A DNA stretch of 64,000 bases from Ptiloglossa arizonensis. Its lineage: Eukaryota > Arthropoda > Insecta > Hymenoptera > Colletidae. Made by a program: the position numbers and the translations under genes. Below, piece by piece: positions 48,159 to 60,087 of this stretch; position 1 is the first letter of the stretch; the number at the start of each line of letters is the position of its first letter. The stretch lies in contig NC_135048.1 in the NCBI RefSeq assembly GCF_051014685.1, positions 22,958,543 to 23,022,542 of the forward strand, read 5' to 3'. Under the pieces are notes generated by a model that was given only the letters and a program-made list of their open reading frames with translations, had not been told where the DNA came from and ran no database searches.

Positions 48159-49349
48159 ATGACTAGGTAAGTTTCAATCATTTTGAGGTTATATTTTTAT
48201 ACTATAAGTCAAAATACCTTAAACAATTATTACTTTTTTTGTACTTTAATATAAAATTTATGGTACTCTACGATCATTCCTCTTGTGTTTATTGTTTGTG
48301 ATAGCTGGTAGTGAATTAAAATTTTGAATATTTCTGTTTTTAAGAACACGTTTGTTTGGAAACGTGTAATTACAGCAGAAATAAATTATCAAAAAAAATT
48401 AAATAAAATATTATTATTTAAATGTGGTAATTTGCTGTGTAAAATACTTTCTAACTAAAATTCGACTATAGTCGTACTTAAATCTTTTAATTTATGCGTT
48501 ATTTTATTACAAAATTTGTATTATAGTACATCAAAATTAAATTAGAAACATGAATATTTATTCATATTAATTAAAAAATAAATACACAACATTTCAAATT
48601 ATTTAAATAATTTCTCTTGTTGCAATATTATAAATAATCAGACTTGATAAATGTATTTAATGTGTAATAAAAATGGAAAATTTGTAATTACAGATCAAAG
48701 ATAGAGTTAGGAGATGTAACACCACATAATATAAAACAACTGAAACTTCTTAATCAAGTGGTGTTTCCAGTCTCATATAATGAGAAATTTTACAAGGATG
48801 TATTAGAAGCTGGAGAGCTAGCAAAACTTGCATATTATAATGATATAGTGGTATGTTATATTTTTCCTTGAGATGTACTATTATAAATTTATTTATTTCA
48901 TTATAAATATATTATTTATTCTAGGTTGGTGCAGTTTGTTGTCGAGTAGATACTTCTGAAAATTCTAGGCGTTTATATATTATGACATTGGGATGTCTTT
49001 ATCCCTACAGAAGGTTAGGAATTGGTACTGTAATGGTACAACATGTTTTAAATTATGTCAACAAAGATGGACACTTTGATTCAATTTTCCTGTAAGTATT
49101 TAAAATAAATATATTTGATATTAATATTTAAATATATATTTAATCATTATTAGTCTTGTATTTCATATTTACAGTCATGTTCAAATAAGCAATGAAGGAG
49201 CTATTGACTTTTACAAAAAGTTTGGGTTTGAAATAGTAGAAACAAAGGAACGTTATTATAAGAGAATAGAACCAGCGGATGCTCATGTACTACAAAAGAC
49301 ATTACGTCCTAGAACAAATCAAACAAATAATCAACAAGCTAACCAATAA
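48159..49349 (+). CDS. Naa50: N-alpha-acetyltransferase 50 (san)
   Basis: Four coding exons, 48159-48166, 48694-48850, 48925-49091 and 49175-49349, give 168 aa, the usual length. The first exon carries only 8 coding bases (ATG ACT AG). The GNAT fold shows the substrate-binding FPVSYNEKFY, the beta-strand RRLYIMTLGCLYPYRRLGIG with the acetyl-CoA motif RRLGIG at residues 84-89, and the C-terminal HVQISNEGAIDFYKKFGFE. NAA50 acetylates N-termini, mainly those starting with Met, at the ribosome together with NAA15/NAA10, and in Drosophila (separation anxiety) it is needed for sister-chromatid cohesion. The C-terminal tail is rich in Asn and Gln. Confidence 0.97.
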
Positions 49350-49408
49350 AAAAATCGTTATTCATTAATTTATCACATCCCAAGAACCACATGTTTTCAC
49401 AGTTTGGT

Positions 49409-49414
49409 AATAAA
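49409..49414 (+). terminator. Polyadenylation signal of NAA50
   Basis: AATAAA 60 bp after the NAA50 stop codon is the first canonical hexamer on the coding strand. Later AATAAA copies could also be used. Confidence 0.5.
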
Positions 49415-49839
49415 ATTATTTTTATTCTATTTTCCAGTGTGTTATAAGTTATAAAATTAGAATTTTATAAATAATTTAATAAAGTTGACAAATACAATGT
49501 ACTTCCATGTAAAGAAAAAATATAACTTAATAAACCCTATAAAATGTTAATAATCTTACTCAAGAGAGAGAAACATAATGTTATGTTTATTATACATTTT
49601 TTTTTTTTATGTAATGTCACTAGATAGATATTACTTTCAAAAGTAATATTTGTCAGCTAAATAAAACATGAAACAATAGTATAGTATATTTTTACTGCGA
49701 ATTAAAATAATTTCAAATACATTTTGCAAAAAATATGTTTATTTTGATTTTACTCTTTAATCTCCTTTTTCCATGCAAAAAATTAGAGAATTAAACTACA
49801 TTTTTTATCAATATTTTCAATCTTAGACATTTAATAAAT

Positions 49840-49842
<3 letters not shown>

Positions 49843-49869
<27 letters not shown>
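49843..49869. repeat. AT dinucleotide microsatellite
   Basis: An uninterrupted run of about 13 AT units. Confidence 0.95.
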
Positions 49870-49870
<1 letters not shown>

Positions 49871-51717
49871 GAAATAGCATTTTAACTTTATCACAAGTAT
49901 TACACTTTGAAATAATTTATTTTGATATTTAGTATTAAAAGCACCTAATATTAATCAAATATGAACATATAATACACTGTGAGTGACAAATCTATATGTA
50001 CATACCTTCAAATTGATTTTAAACTATTTTACATTTATTTTTTTATCAAAAACCTCACAGAATCTATATGGATAAAAATAATGCTAATATAATGTAACAT
50101 AAATAGAATTTTTGAAAATTAAAAGGGTTTCAAATCAAAAGTACCCATTTTAGAATGATAATATCATAGCCGTCAATATTTGACAGATGTTGCTAACAAA
50201 GGAAAAACAACACCTCACTTTTTATAAAAAAAAATTTGATAAAATCTGATTTAAAAATATTTACAAATAATTTATTTTAGAGTTCCTTTGGAACTTACCA
50301 TTAATTAAGTTTTAGAGTAAATAGTACATTTTTTTCATAAATTCTAAGTATAAATAGCTTTTTGAGTCTTTTTTTCAATGCTACTATAGATAATTATTTT
50401 CTAGCCTTCTCCATCGAGATGAGTCATTACTGTATTTGCCTTTTATTTCTTTGTCTGGATTAGATATTAGAAGAATATCCATTTATAATGAAGAATATAT
50501 GTATTTCCAATCAAATTTGCCTATTCATAAAACGCTAGTTCATCAAAAGCAAACGTGTACTTTTTTTTACTAACATTTCATACTATAAACTTTAGTTAGA
50601 AATATACTGAAAATTTTCTGCAAAATTTCTGCCTTAATTACAAACTAGGAATTTAAGACTAATGGTTTTTGGAAAATTTGATTAAGTTGTTAAAGTGATA
50701 AGCTGTAACTTTAAAAATATTCTGAGTTTCGTGTTGTTAACACATTTCATAGTTTTACTTGTGAGAATAAATGGAACTTAGTGTTACAATATTTTATGAG
50801 ATAGGCACAAATTATATACTAAAGCTTTGTACGTTTACTAGCTTTACTGACTTCGGTGGTTCTGTAAAATGTACTTCTAGGAATTACGTTTTTTTAAATG
50901 AAGAGGTCATTCGAAGACCACTGAAATTTTACGACGTCGGTATTTCAGATGTGTGATTGTGGTACCGTACGATGGTACCGGGACAGAATGGAGGAAGTTC
51001 CGAAGCCTAGATATTAGAATGCGTCCACGGTACTGATCAAAAGTGGTCTCTCATTTTAAACAATTTCACTTACTTTCAATCCAATTAAACAAAATTAGGT
51101 TAAGTTCTCGTATGAGAAAAATTTAAGATAACATTCAATTAGCCAATCAGAATCCGGATCAATCTAAAAACAAAAAAACTTTCGAAATTAAAAATATGGT
51201 AGGTTGTTCTTGGATGAAATTTTTAATAGTATTCAAATTAAGCTAATCATAGTTCAGACAAATCTTTACAGCATATAACATTCACGCATATACATTGAAT
51301 TAATTAATAAATTTAAAACTTGAACTCTAGAACTCGATTAATTTCATATTTTAAATGGTAAATAAATTATTGTATTTTACAAACATAATTATTTGTACAT
51401 CTGATTTCTTTGCGCACTTCGCTACATCTAGCTTAACTGATACTTATTACAAAAATAAATATAATCACGAATAAAATAACATTGTATAGTGTAAAATATC
51501 AATTTAAAATATGCAATTAAATATAACAAACTCTGATGATAATGTACCAATTAACATTAAATGAAACTTTCTAAATATTGTAAGTTACTGTTAGTTGGTT
51601 TTTGTAAAAATAAAATAATTATAAATAATATTTACCCAAAAATAATAGTAAAAAAACTTTTTTTGTTCCCACATATTAACATTTATGCTTTAATGAGTAT
51701 TTGCTACATGCATATAA

Positions 51718-54700
51718 TTATAATGCCAGTAGCTCTTGTATTCTTTTGACACATAGATCTGATCCTTCACTGGCTGCTCTTGAAACCTATGAATTGAAAT
51801 CAAATAATTCAATATAATCTAGTACATTTGTATAGTATTTATTTGTTGAAAAACTTTTTTTACCGGTGTTAGGTTAAGAAATCCGTGCGGCAAACCGGGT
51901 AATATGTCAAGCGTGACTAATACACCAAGCAATCGAAGTTTCCTCGCAAACATGACAGAATCATCCAGACACGGATCGAGCTCCAATGTCTACAAATAAA
52001 ATTTGAGTATTCAATATTGTATATTATTGTATATATAAAATGTAAGGTGTAAATTTTACCAGCAGTGCAACAGGTGGCAATTGTGCTAAGAGACTATCCG
52101 GTGCAAGATAGGGACTTAAAAATGGATCTCTGGGTACTGTAAATGTAAATTCTTCCAAAGGACTTTTCACAGTTTCTGTGTCAAGCTCTCTAGACTCGTT
52201 ATGCCTTCCTCTAAGAGACCAACCAAAAAATGACCATGGTTTGCCATTTCTTGAAATATTATTGTCCGTGCTAACAGTGCCATTTCCTACATATGCTGTA
52301 GCATTTGTATCAGAATTTCGATATAATTCTAAAAATCTTTTAATATATTCTTGAGATTTTGTTTCTTCCTGTGGATGTTCTATTTCTATTATATTAAAGG
52401 ATATTATTGAAAATTAATCAGAATTAATGAAATCTGTAACTAAAATTTGTTAAGATTTATTATTTACCATCAGCTTCTGTTAAACTAACAGAATTCAATG
52501 TAGTATCAGATGGTAAGGATGCCAACTTTTGCGCATCATTTGTTTCATCTCCATTAGGACTGAGAGCTAATGCTATTAAATCGCTTTCGCTCACTTCTGC
52601 AAAAGATTCTGTATCAGATTTTGTACATTCTGCAACATCGTATTCTTTCTCTCTAAAAACCCAATAAAATAAACTTTAGTAATGAACAATATAAAAGAGA
52701 GGGAGAGAGAATTGGTTGATCAGATTGCTGAATCAAGTTTCAAAATTGATTCTCTAGCTTGTCCTGTATCTGCTTTAATCTATTAGATTATTCAGGTGGT
52801 CGACGAATTCTTCTCTCCTAAATCTCACAATGCACAATAATTGTAAAATTTCTTTTTGATGTGTCTATAATTTACCTTATAGTTTTTTTGTTATCCGAAG
52901 CTGCATATGCTTTTAAGCAACGTATAAGAAATCCCATTGGTAATAATGGATCTGTGAGACAAAGTAACCGTGAAGGTGACAATACAAAATCAACAAGTAC
53001 TGGTGTGTATGCCATAAATATTCCATCTGGTTTTCTAATATTCATTTCTATACATTTCAAAGTAATCCCCAAATTTAAGTTGGCTCCAGCAGAATCACCT
53101 ATAAAAGAAAAGTTAAATTCTGCAATCTGTGTACATATACACATATATTACAAAGCTGACAAAACAATAAAGCTATATTTCACATCTTACCAACAAGAAG
53201 TATCTTTTGCATTGTACTCCCAAGCAAGGTACTTGCATGATTTAAAGCCCATGCATATGCATATAACACTTCTTCAAGTGCACGGGGAAATGGAGCTTCA
53301 GGTGCTAAACTGTAATCTATGCTTAAGATGGGAATACCAAGGTTTATGGCCCAGGAGATTAAGTACGTTTCATGAGATAGTGAAGTTTGCGCTACAAAGC
53401 CTCCACCATGAGAATGAATTATCAGTTCATCGCACAATCCAAAGAGTTCTCCCCCTACTCCACCTGAACCAACCTGAGAGAAGCATATACTGCACAGGAG
53501 TGAAACCGATGTTTCATAAAAATTGTTACTTGATTAAAAGAAATGCAGAAGATGGAAATTATGATTAAAATTTTTGCTTATATAAACGATGCAAAATGAT
53601 TAGTTTCTATAAATTTGTAATCTCTTTACCATTCCTAAACGGCGTTTAGAGCTTAATAATCTAACATGTATTGGCTTCTTTCCAATATGACTATTTGGTA
53701 TTGGAATCGACACTGTTGTCCCATCTAATGCAGGAAGCATCAGTTCTTCAGGTGGAATAGAAATTATTTGATTTATTGCCAAAGATGGAGATGTTATAGT
53801 TGGTAATCTGCGTGCTATATCTAATAGATGTGATTTATATAATGCATCAAAATAACGATAAAATGTTGTACTTAGCGATTAAATGGATTTGTTGTTATTA
53901 GTAAGAGTTATAATATCTTACCAGTCTCATTGAGAAACCAAAAGGCTTGACAAAACGATATATCGGCACGTCGAGAAACGTCTACAATACGACGTGCCCT
54001 TATCTCAGGGTCTAACATGTATTTAACAGAATTAGCACAGCGTGCTAATAATGTTCCATTTGCATAAAATGCTTCACTAAATGTAGCCATACAAACCAAT
54101 ATAGTTTTTAAAATAGGCTTTAAGCTATCATGAAACTAAAATCAATGTACTTTATTAAAAATTGTTAAAAATTAATGAAGATCATATGTAATTTTCTTTA
54201 TTAATACCTGAAATCCTAAACATCTGCCATAAAAACAATACTGATTAATAGTATCTATTTTATTCAAAATTTCATTGAGATTATGATTATCGCCTATAAA
54301 GAGAGATGGTTTTTCATCATTTGTTTCTTCGCTCCATGAGTAAAGAGTTTGTAAGTGCTTCAAACAAGTGCATAAGGATGCTATCAACTGCGAACAAGCC
54401 TCCATTTCTCTACAAGTATTTGTATTTATCGATATAAAAATATTTAGTATTTACCTAAAGATTTAACAACTTGTAGAATAAATTGAAATATAATTACCTC
54501 ATGTGATAACTTTTACGAAAAAATATGGAATCTTTCTGACAATATATTTGATGACAGATTGCATGTGAGTGTATGATACATTTATCAATTAAGACTAGAA
54601 AACTTCTATATCCATTACCAGGCATTTCTAAATCAAAATCAAACATTGGTGCAATCCTATTAATTTCTTTATATAGTGGTTGTAATTGTTCTAAGTGATC

Positions 54701-54856
54701 CAATATTGCCAAAAGCGCAGCTCTGATTCTAACACCATTTTCATCTTGATGCGGCATAAAGTATTGTGCATTAGCATGACATAATTCCCGTAAAGCTCCC
54801 CATTGAAGGGGCTCACAGTCTTCAAACGGTCTATCAAAGTCATCATTGAGAGACAT
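51718..54856 (-). CDS. Hsl: Hormone-sensitive lipase
   Basis: Ten minus-strand exons: 54856-54498, 54409-54208, 54135-53922, 53820-53630, 53473-53191, 53098-52876, 52652-52468, 52385-52060, 51989-51864 and 51786-51718. All phases agree, giving 725 aa. The N-terminal half is the HSL-specific regulatory domain ([20 protein letters not shown]). The alpha/beta-hydrolase half has the oxyanion motif HGGGF at 344-348, GDSAG with nucleophile Ser419, Asp666 in LELDPCLDD and His696 in LPHGF. Between residues about 491 and 650 is a variable Ser/Thr/acid-rich module. In vertebrate HSL the matching module carries the regulatory phosphosites; here none was assigned. The enzyme hydrolyses diacylglycerol and sterol or retinyl esters on lipid droplets. 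The acceptor of exon 5 was set at 53473 because only it keeps the frame. Confidence 0.96.
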
Positions 54857-55719
54857 CTGAGCTGTATTTTATTTGACCGTTTAATAGTAAATTTTTAACT
54901 AACTAGTTCACAGTAATGGACAATTATAGAATCTGTAATATTAATTTTGTACATTATTAAATTAGAAATTAACCAAAACAAAAGTTCTTGATAATACAGA
55001 TATTTTAAAACAGATTTACAACATGGATAATTGTTGTTTGCTAATACATACACGACATAACATTCATAATAATAACTAAAAAAAATATGTTTATAGTTTG
55101 TAATTACCATTAATACCTTTAAAGTTCATGATGTTAGTACGTATAAGGTTAACAAATCCGCGATGTACACATTGTTTCCAAATGATTTATAACTGATAAC
55201 TTAGGTTATATCATATTTATTTGTATTAAAATTTCTGTATACATTATAATTTCCATAGCACGTCGATTTTTATTTTGGATTTGACATTTCTTAGATATCT
55301 ATCGTGGTCGCCATATTGTTTATCCGATCGATATCATTATCTTACAACAATACCACGCGCTATTTACGAATTAAACGTTATTGACATTCATGTTTTTGAG
55401 CAACGAACTATACGACTGACGTCAAACCGCTTATATTATAGTTGTAACATGGATTAGAAATTATAGTTCGATTATAAAATTTAAATGAAGATAAATATAT
55501 GTAAAATAATATATACTATTTTAAATCAAAATTGTCCCTATTGATTGTCAGACAGTTTTTATGGTTTAATGACCTAATAAAATCAATCTCTCAAATGCTT
55601 ACAAACTCTTAATTGGTAATAAAATCAATTACAACGATAATATCAATTAGAGACAGTACGTATGTTAAAGCGTAAACTATTTGATTACCATTATCAATAG
55701 AAATACTTACCAGATACGA

Positions 55720-55780
55720 GTGTGTTCCTACACTTTAGGAACGTGTAGGAACGTTAGAAGTGTGTTCCTATGCTTTACTA
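55720..55780. repeat. Inverted and direct GTGTTCCTA repeats
   Basis: TGTTCCTACAC at 55723-55733 is the inverse of GTGTAGGAACG at 55743-55753 apart from the last base. GTGTGTTCCTA recurs at 55760-55770. The cluster sits about 130-170 bp upstream of the TATA box and may be a transcription-factor site array. Spacing does not fit a standard heat-shock element. Confidence 0.6.
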
Positions 55781-55896
55781 ACTGCAGTGATCATTAAAGA
55801 AGTGGATCAAGTATAAATGTGACGGTTCGATGACATTACGTCAGACTAATGAAAAGGAGCGACAAGTAACAATTAAAGTTCCGTAATCATGACCAG

Positions 55897-55905
55897 TATA
55901 TAAAG
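55897..55905 (+). promoter_or_regulatory. Isolated TATA-type core promoter
   Basis: TATATAAAG preceded by GACCAG and followed about 30 bp later by GAGTTGCATT, where initiation would be expected. A TGACATTACGTCAG element (CRE-like) lies about 65 bp upstream, near 55830-55843. No protein-coding gene follows on this strand, so any product would be a non-coding RNA or a very short peptide. Confidence 0.4.
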
Positions 55906-56384
55906 AGGCAACCAGTCGCGAGAGTTGCATTAATCGTAAAGATATAACACAGATATTTATTGCTAGAGAGAAACATTTTTAAGAAATATTATCAACCGCT
56001 ATTTTGCTTATACAAATACTTCTTGGTCACATATAAACATCAAATGTTAATGACTCATAAAAACACAAAGTAACGTTATTTGTATCGTGCTCTCATTGCA
56101 AATAAATTTCTCTTTGCATTCGTAAGTTATTCCCGAACGAGCACAAATTGCATGTTCAAATTAAAATTTCTCAAGAACAATTCCTTTATTCGTAAACGCA
56201 ACATAAATAAAAAATTTGGAAATTCCTTGGATACGGTAATAGTTACATCGTTTCAAAATATATCGAAATCTTATATATAATCGATAGTATGTAAGAACCG
56301 ATCGTTAATATCGCACACAATAAAACGTTTTGTCAGCCGCCACAGACAGAAGTGACTCAGACGCAAGTGGACCTTTGTATTTTC

Positions 56385-56390
56385 TTTATT
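56385..56390 (-). terminator. Possible distal poly(A) signal of Appl
   Basis: AATAAA on the minus strand, 3.7 kb beyond the Appl stop codon. It would suit a long neuronal 3' UTR, but nearer signals could be used instead; the choice is inferred. Confidence 0.25.
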
Positions 56391-59300
56391 GATAAGTAAA
56401 ATTACATATATCCACAAACACAATATACGTTCTTTCACGGAGTGTAATAATGCGATAAAATTTGTGAGTGGCGAGGAGAAATCCTTGTGATGGAGAAAGA
56501 GGGAGACGGGGAATTCTTAGGTTTATCCTCCGGTTTAGTAACTTTTCTACTCGTCGAAGAACGGTCGCAGAAGCGTTCTATAGCAAACGTGTAGTTTCCG
56601 ATCCTACGATTTAAAACAACCGAAAATCCGTCGCGTTCTCCCCAATCCAAGCTGCGTTTCGATTTCCGTCAGTTTTGTTTACTTCGATGCCAGATGGTCA
56701 TTTACAAAATGTCAATCGTTATCAAATTCAGACGCTGGCTAATCCCAATCGGTCGTTTCTTACAAAGCCAGGATTTTTATCGGAAAATCCGGACGCTGAT
56801 AAACGACTTAATATTGAATACATATGACTAGACAATGTCGTGATATCGGAAAGAACTTTGATTTGGCGCGAAACCGCTTTGTCAAACGGCGACGAGCACT
56901 GGGCATAAGATCGAAAACTATATATAATTACAGCGCTGTATAGGCTTACATACACCAATGCCAGTATATTGCACATACAATTGGGCTTTCTCGCGTTTCA
57001 TCGGTGGCCTGCGATCAACGTTCGTTAAAGGCGTGGAACCGATAGAATCGTAAGAATCGATACAATACCGAAAGAACTGCAAAAATAAAGTTTAGTTCCG
57101 TTATTATTCCCATTCGCCAACTTCTAAATCCGAACCGCTATGCAAAGGACGTATTTATTTTCTTTTGTTCCTTTCTTTCTTTTCCTCACTTCTCGCGTGT
57201 CTTTTTCTTTTAAGCTAAGTTAATTACCTCGGTAAATATTTATTACCTCTTTACAAAAATCAATTCTTAAACTTATACAGGGTGGCTCGATGCAAATTCA
57301 CAGCATCTTGAAGTTAAAGAATGAGATATACTATCATCAAATGAACGGATTAAAACTGATATGCTTCGAAGGGGCGTTTCGAGTTAATACTGATAACCGT
57401 TAGGTTTCCCAGGATGGTCATCGAAGTAAACAATATCTTTGACCTGCTATGCAAGTCATGTTTACATCGACGGTACACCAAGGGGGGTTATGTTACTCCT
57501 ACGCGCACGAATTTTTATTAATAGCAGATCTCGAGAACTGCGCAAGCTCGAAAGGTGTTATACGAGATCGATGTGGCAAGCACTACAGGTGCTGTTCTCA
57601 TCATATTCCTTTTGATAAATATAACGTATGATGAACAGCACATCCGCCAACGTAGGCCAATTACTATGTACGGTCGCACATGTTTTGTTTTCTCAATCTT
57701 TTCTCAATTTTTTTGTTTTTTCTTTTTTACAATAGGTAGAAACCACCATAATCGGAATGATATCGCGCCGAAAGAAACGAAAGGTATTTTTTCCTAGACA
57801 AGAAGGCCCTCAACATCTGTGAATCCGTATCAAGTCAGATTTATACGCGACGTGTTAATGTTTTCTCATTTCAACGACTATATGCTATAGGTACATAATG
57901 TATAGTTAATTTGATAGGTGTACATGTATATGTATATGTATATTGTTCATATATTACACACGCACACACACACGCGTACACGAACATATATATTTATATA
58001 TAGATATTTATATTATCATTATTATTATTAACGCATTGATGCTATGCTTTTGTTGTATCCATAGACATATAGTTAATTGCTATCATTTTTTAATATATCT
58101 AAAATAATATTTTTAACACTCAGCGATGCGCGAATGTGTGTGCCTGTGCGTGTTCCGTCGGCTCATCCTTACACCGGAGTTGCGTGAGACAAACAGTCTG
58201 TGTTTGCTAAACAGGAAGGCAGCTGCTTCACGTGCGCTTAGGAATCCAAGGATATTGAGTGTCCTCGGTTTGCGCATTCGCTTGATTTATTTTAGCAAAA
58301 TTAGCATAAAACAAACAAACCTTAGGTAGTAGAGAGTACAACTTTCACAAACGATGAGCAATCTTATGCATAATCATAAGAATCAAAAGCATCTTAAATT
58401 GTTATCAACTTAATACTTGCGCGGCTAAAATTGTTGTAATTGTACATAACGCTTGTTAAACTGGTACACAATACCGTTAATCGATATAAATGTATACAGT
58501 CTAATGGAAACGTGCAATATTCATTGAAACAAGTGAAAGCTGTGCTTTCCCACGCGACCCTGGCTAAAGTGCGGCCTACTATCTTCTGACCATATACAAA
58601 TATATAAGCATTAAACGTGTAATATATTATCGTCATCATATATAATTAATATCCTAAGATAGTTATTGTATGAACCATCTTTCGACGAAAGAAAGAAACG
58701 TAAAACGAACGGTACGGAAATTAACAAATAAAAGAAAAAGAAAAAGGACAGAAACGCTTGCTTCAACAGTCGCCACTTATTCGACCTAAATCGAAGGTAC
58801 TAATGCCACTCAAAAAAACTCCTGTTAACTGTTCCTCTTATTCGGCAGCCTCGGCGTGACTCTTTCGATCCGTTTGTTTCTAAAACGAACGCCGCTCGGC
58901 CAAGTCGAACAAGGCTACTGAATATTTTCCGTGCATACATTCGGACAGCACCTCGATAAGATAGTGGACTTTGTATGGAATGATAAAATATCTTGCTTCT
59001 TCGTTAACTTTAGATACGTTCATGATTTCAATTTCTTAAGTATAAAGTTGTATAATCTAAGTAGACGTTAAGTACTGAAAGGTCGCTGAAAAAATCAGGC
59101 AGTGGGAATCGAACGGAGATGAAAAACAGCTGCATCACGAAGGTGAACGTGCATCGACTGCCGTTCTGATATTTTAAGAGCGTTTTCAGCATATACACGT
59201 TCTCTTGCATAGTGCTAGTAATATGGTTTCATTTTTCATCGGATTATACCTTTCTGCCGCCGCCGTGTAAGCCAGCTACTGTTGCTATCAGTTTTTTTTT

Positions 59301-60087
59301 TTTTCTCATTTCACGTATTATTTAAGCTGCGTAACCTTTATTGCCATTGACTATCTCCAAAAATATCAGAACTGAAAAATACAGCAAAGAGCGCAACAGC
59401 ACATATAACCGAACGCGTCACGTGATAAGACGCACACGTTTCTCTCGAATGCATTCGCATTTTCTTGCTGCCGAAAAACAACGAATTTATGTAACTGATC
59501 ATAGTCCACAGCCTTCTCGATCGAAGGGTATTATCGCGTAACGTTAGCGAGTAACGATTTTTATTGTGAGCGCTCCTTCCTGCGTTTTTATTTTTATTTT
59601 TTGTTTTCAATAACATGTATGACAACGAAACGAAAACAACGTGTATGAGATACTTCCGAAGACGATTTGCATGTTTCCCATATGGCACATTGGCGTGTTG
59701 TTTCCCTTTCACATTGTCTCGTAGATAATCACGGTGGTACGAGTATCGTGGATAAAACTCGTATCATTTCTATCTACCAGATGTAGTATGAACATTGCTT
59801 TATACATATCATAGAGCATAAAGTATGGTTGTATTACGTCGTGAGCTATATAAAGAGACGTCGCATAATGATACTGTATTGCAATACCTATCTCCCTATG
59901 GACAGATTTTATTCCACGTATCACTAAGATGTAAATTTATATAAGTACCTTTGAATCTTCGGAAGAACCTCGAACCTGAAAGATATCTTACACTAACAAA
60001 ATACTATGAGATTCTTGAAGAACATACGCGAGAACGGACAATTAAGACCAGTTTCAAATAAAACTCTTGTAGACCGAGGTGACCCAA
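56391..60087 (-). other. Gene-free stretch, probably Appl 3' UTR or downstream DNA
   Basis: 3.7 kb with no supported gene. It has a CA-rich microsatellite near 57957-57985, low-complexity TATATA tracts around 57920-58020, and TACAGGGTGGCTCGATGC near 57277, which resembles the end of an interspersed element. Open frames on both strands are short and lack motifs. Confidence 0.5.

Larger units (their letters stand above)
49350..51717. other. Convergent gap between NAA50 and HSL
   Basis: Very AT-rich sequence holding both 3' UTRs. A dinucleotide AT run lies at 49843-49869. Around 50930-51010 there is a less AT-rich patch with GGTACCGTACGATGGTACC. No coding sequence was supported; short open frames lack motifs. 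Confidence 0.7.
54857..56384. other. Gap between HSL and the Appl 3' side
   Basis: HSL's 5' UTR and promoter should lie just right of 54856; no TATA box was seen. 55720-55780 is a repeat cluster and 55897-55905 a plus-strand TATA box, both listed separately. A GTAAGT donor-like site follows GCATTC near 56120, so a spliced plus-strand RNA is conceivable. No supported coding region. Confidence 0.5.

Noticed and set aside
52861..53568. 235-codon plus-strand frame
   Set aside because: Complement of HSL exons 5 and 6; the minus strand carries the conserved HGGGF and GDSAG motifs.
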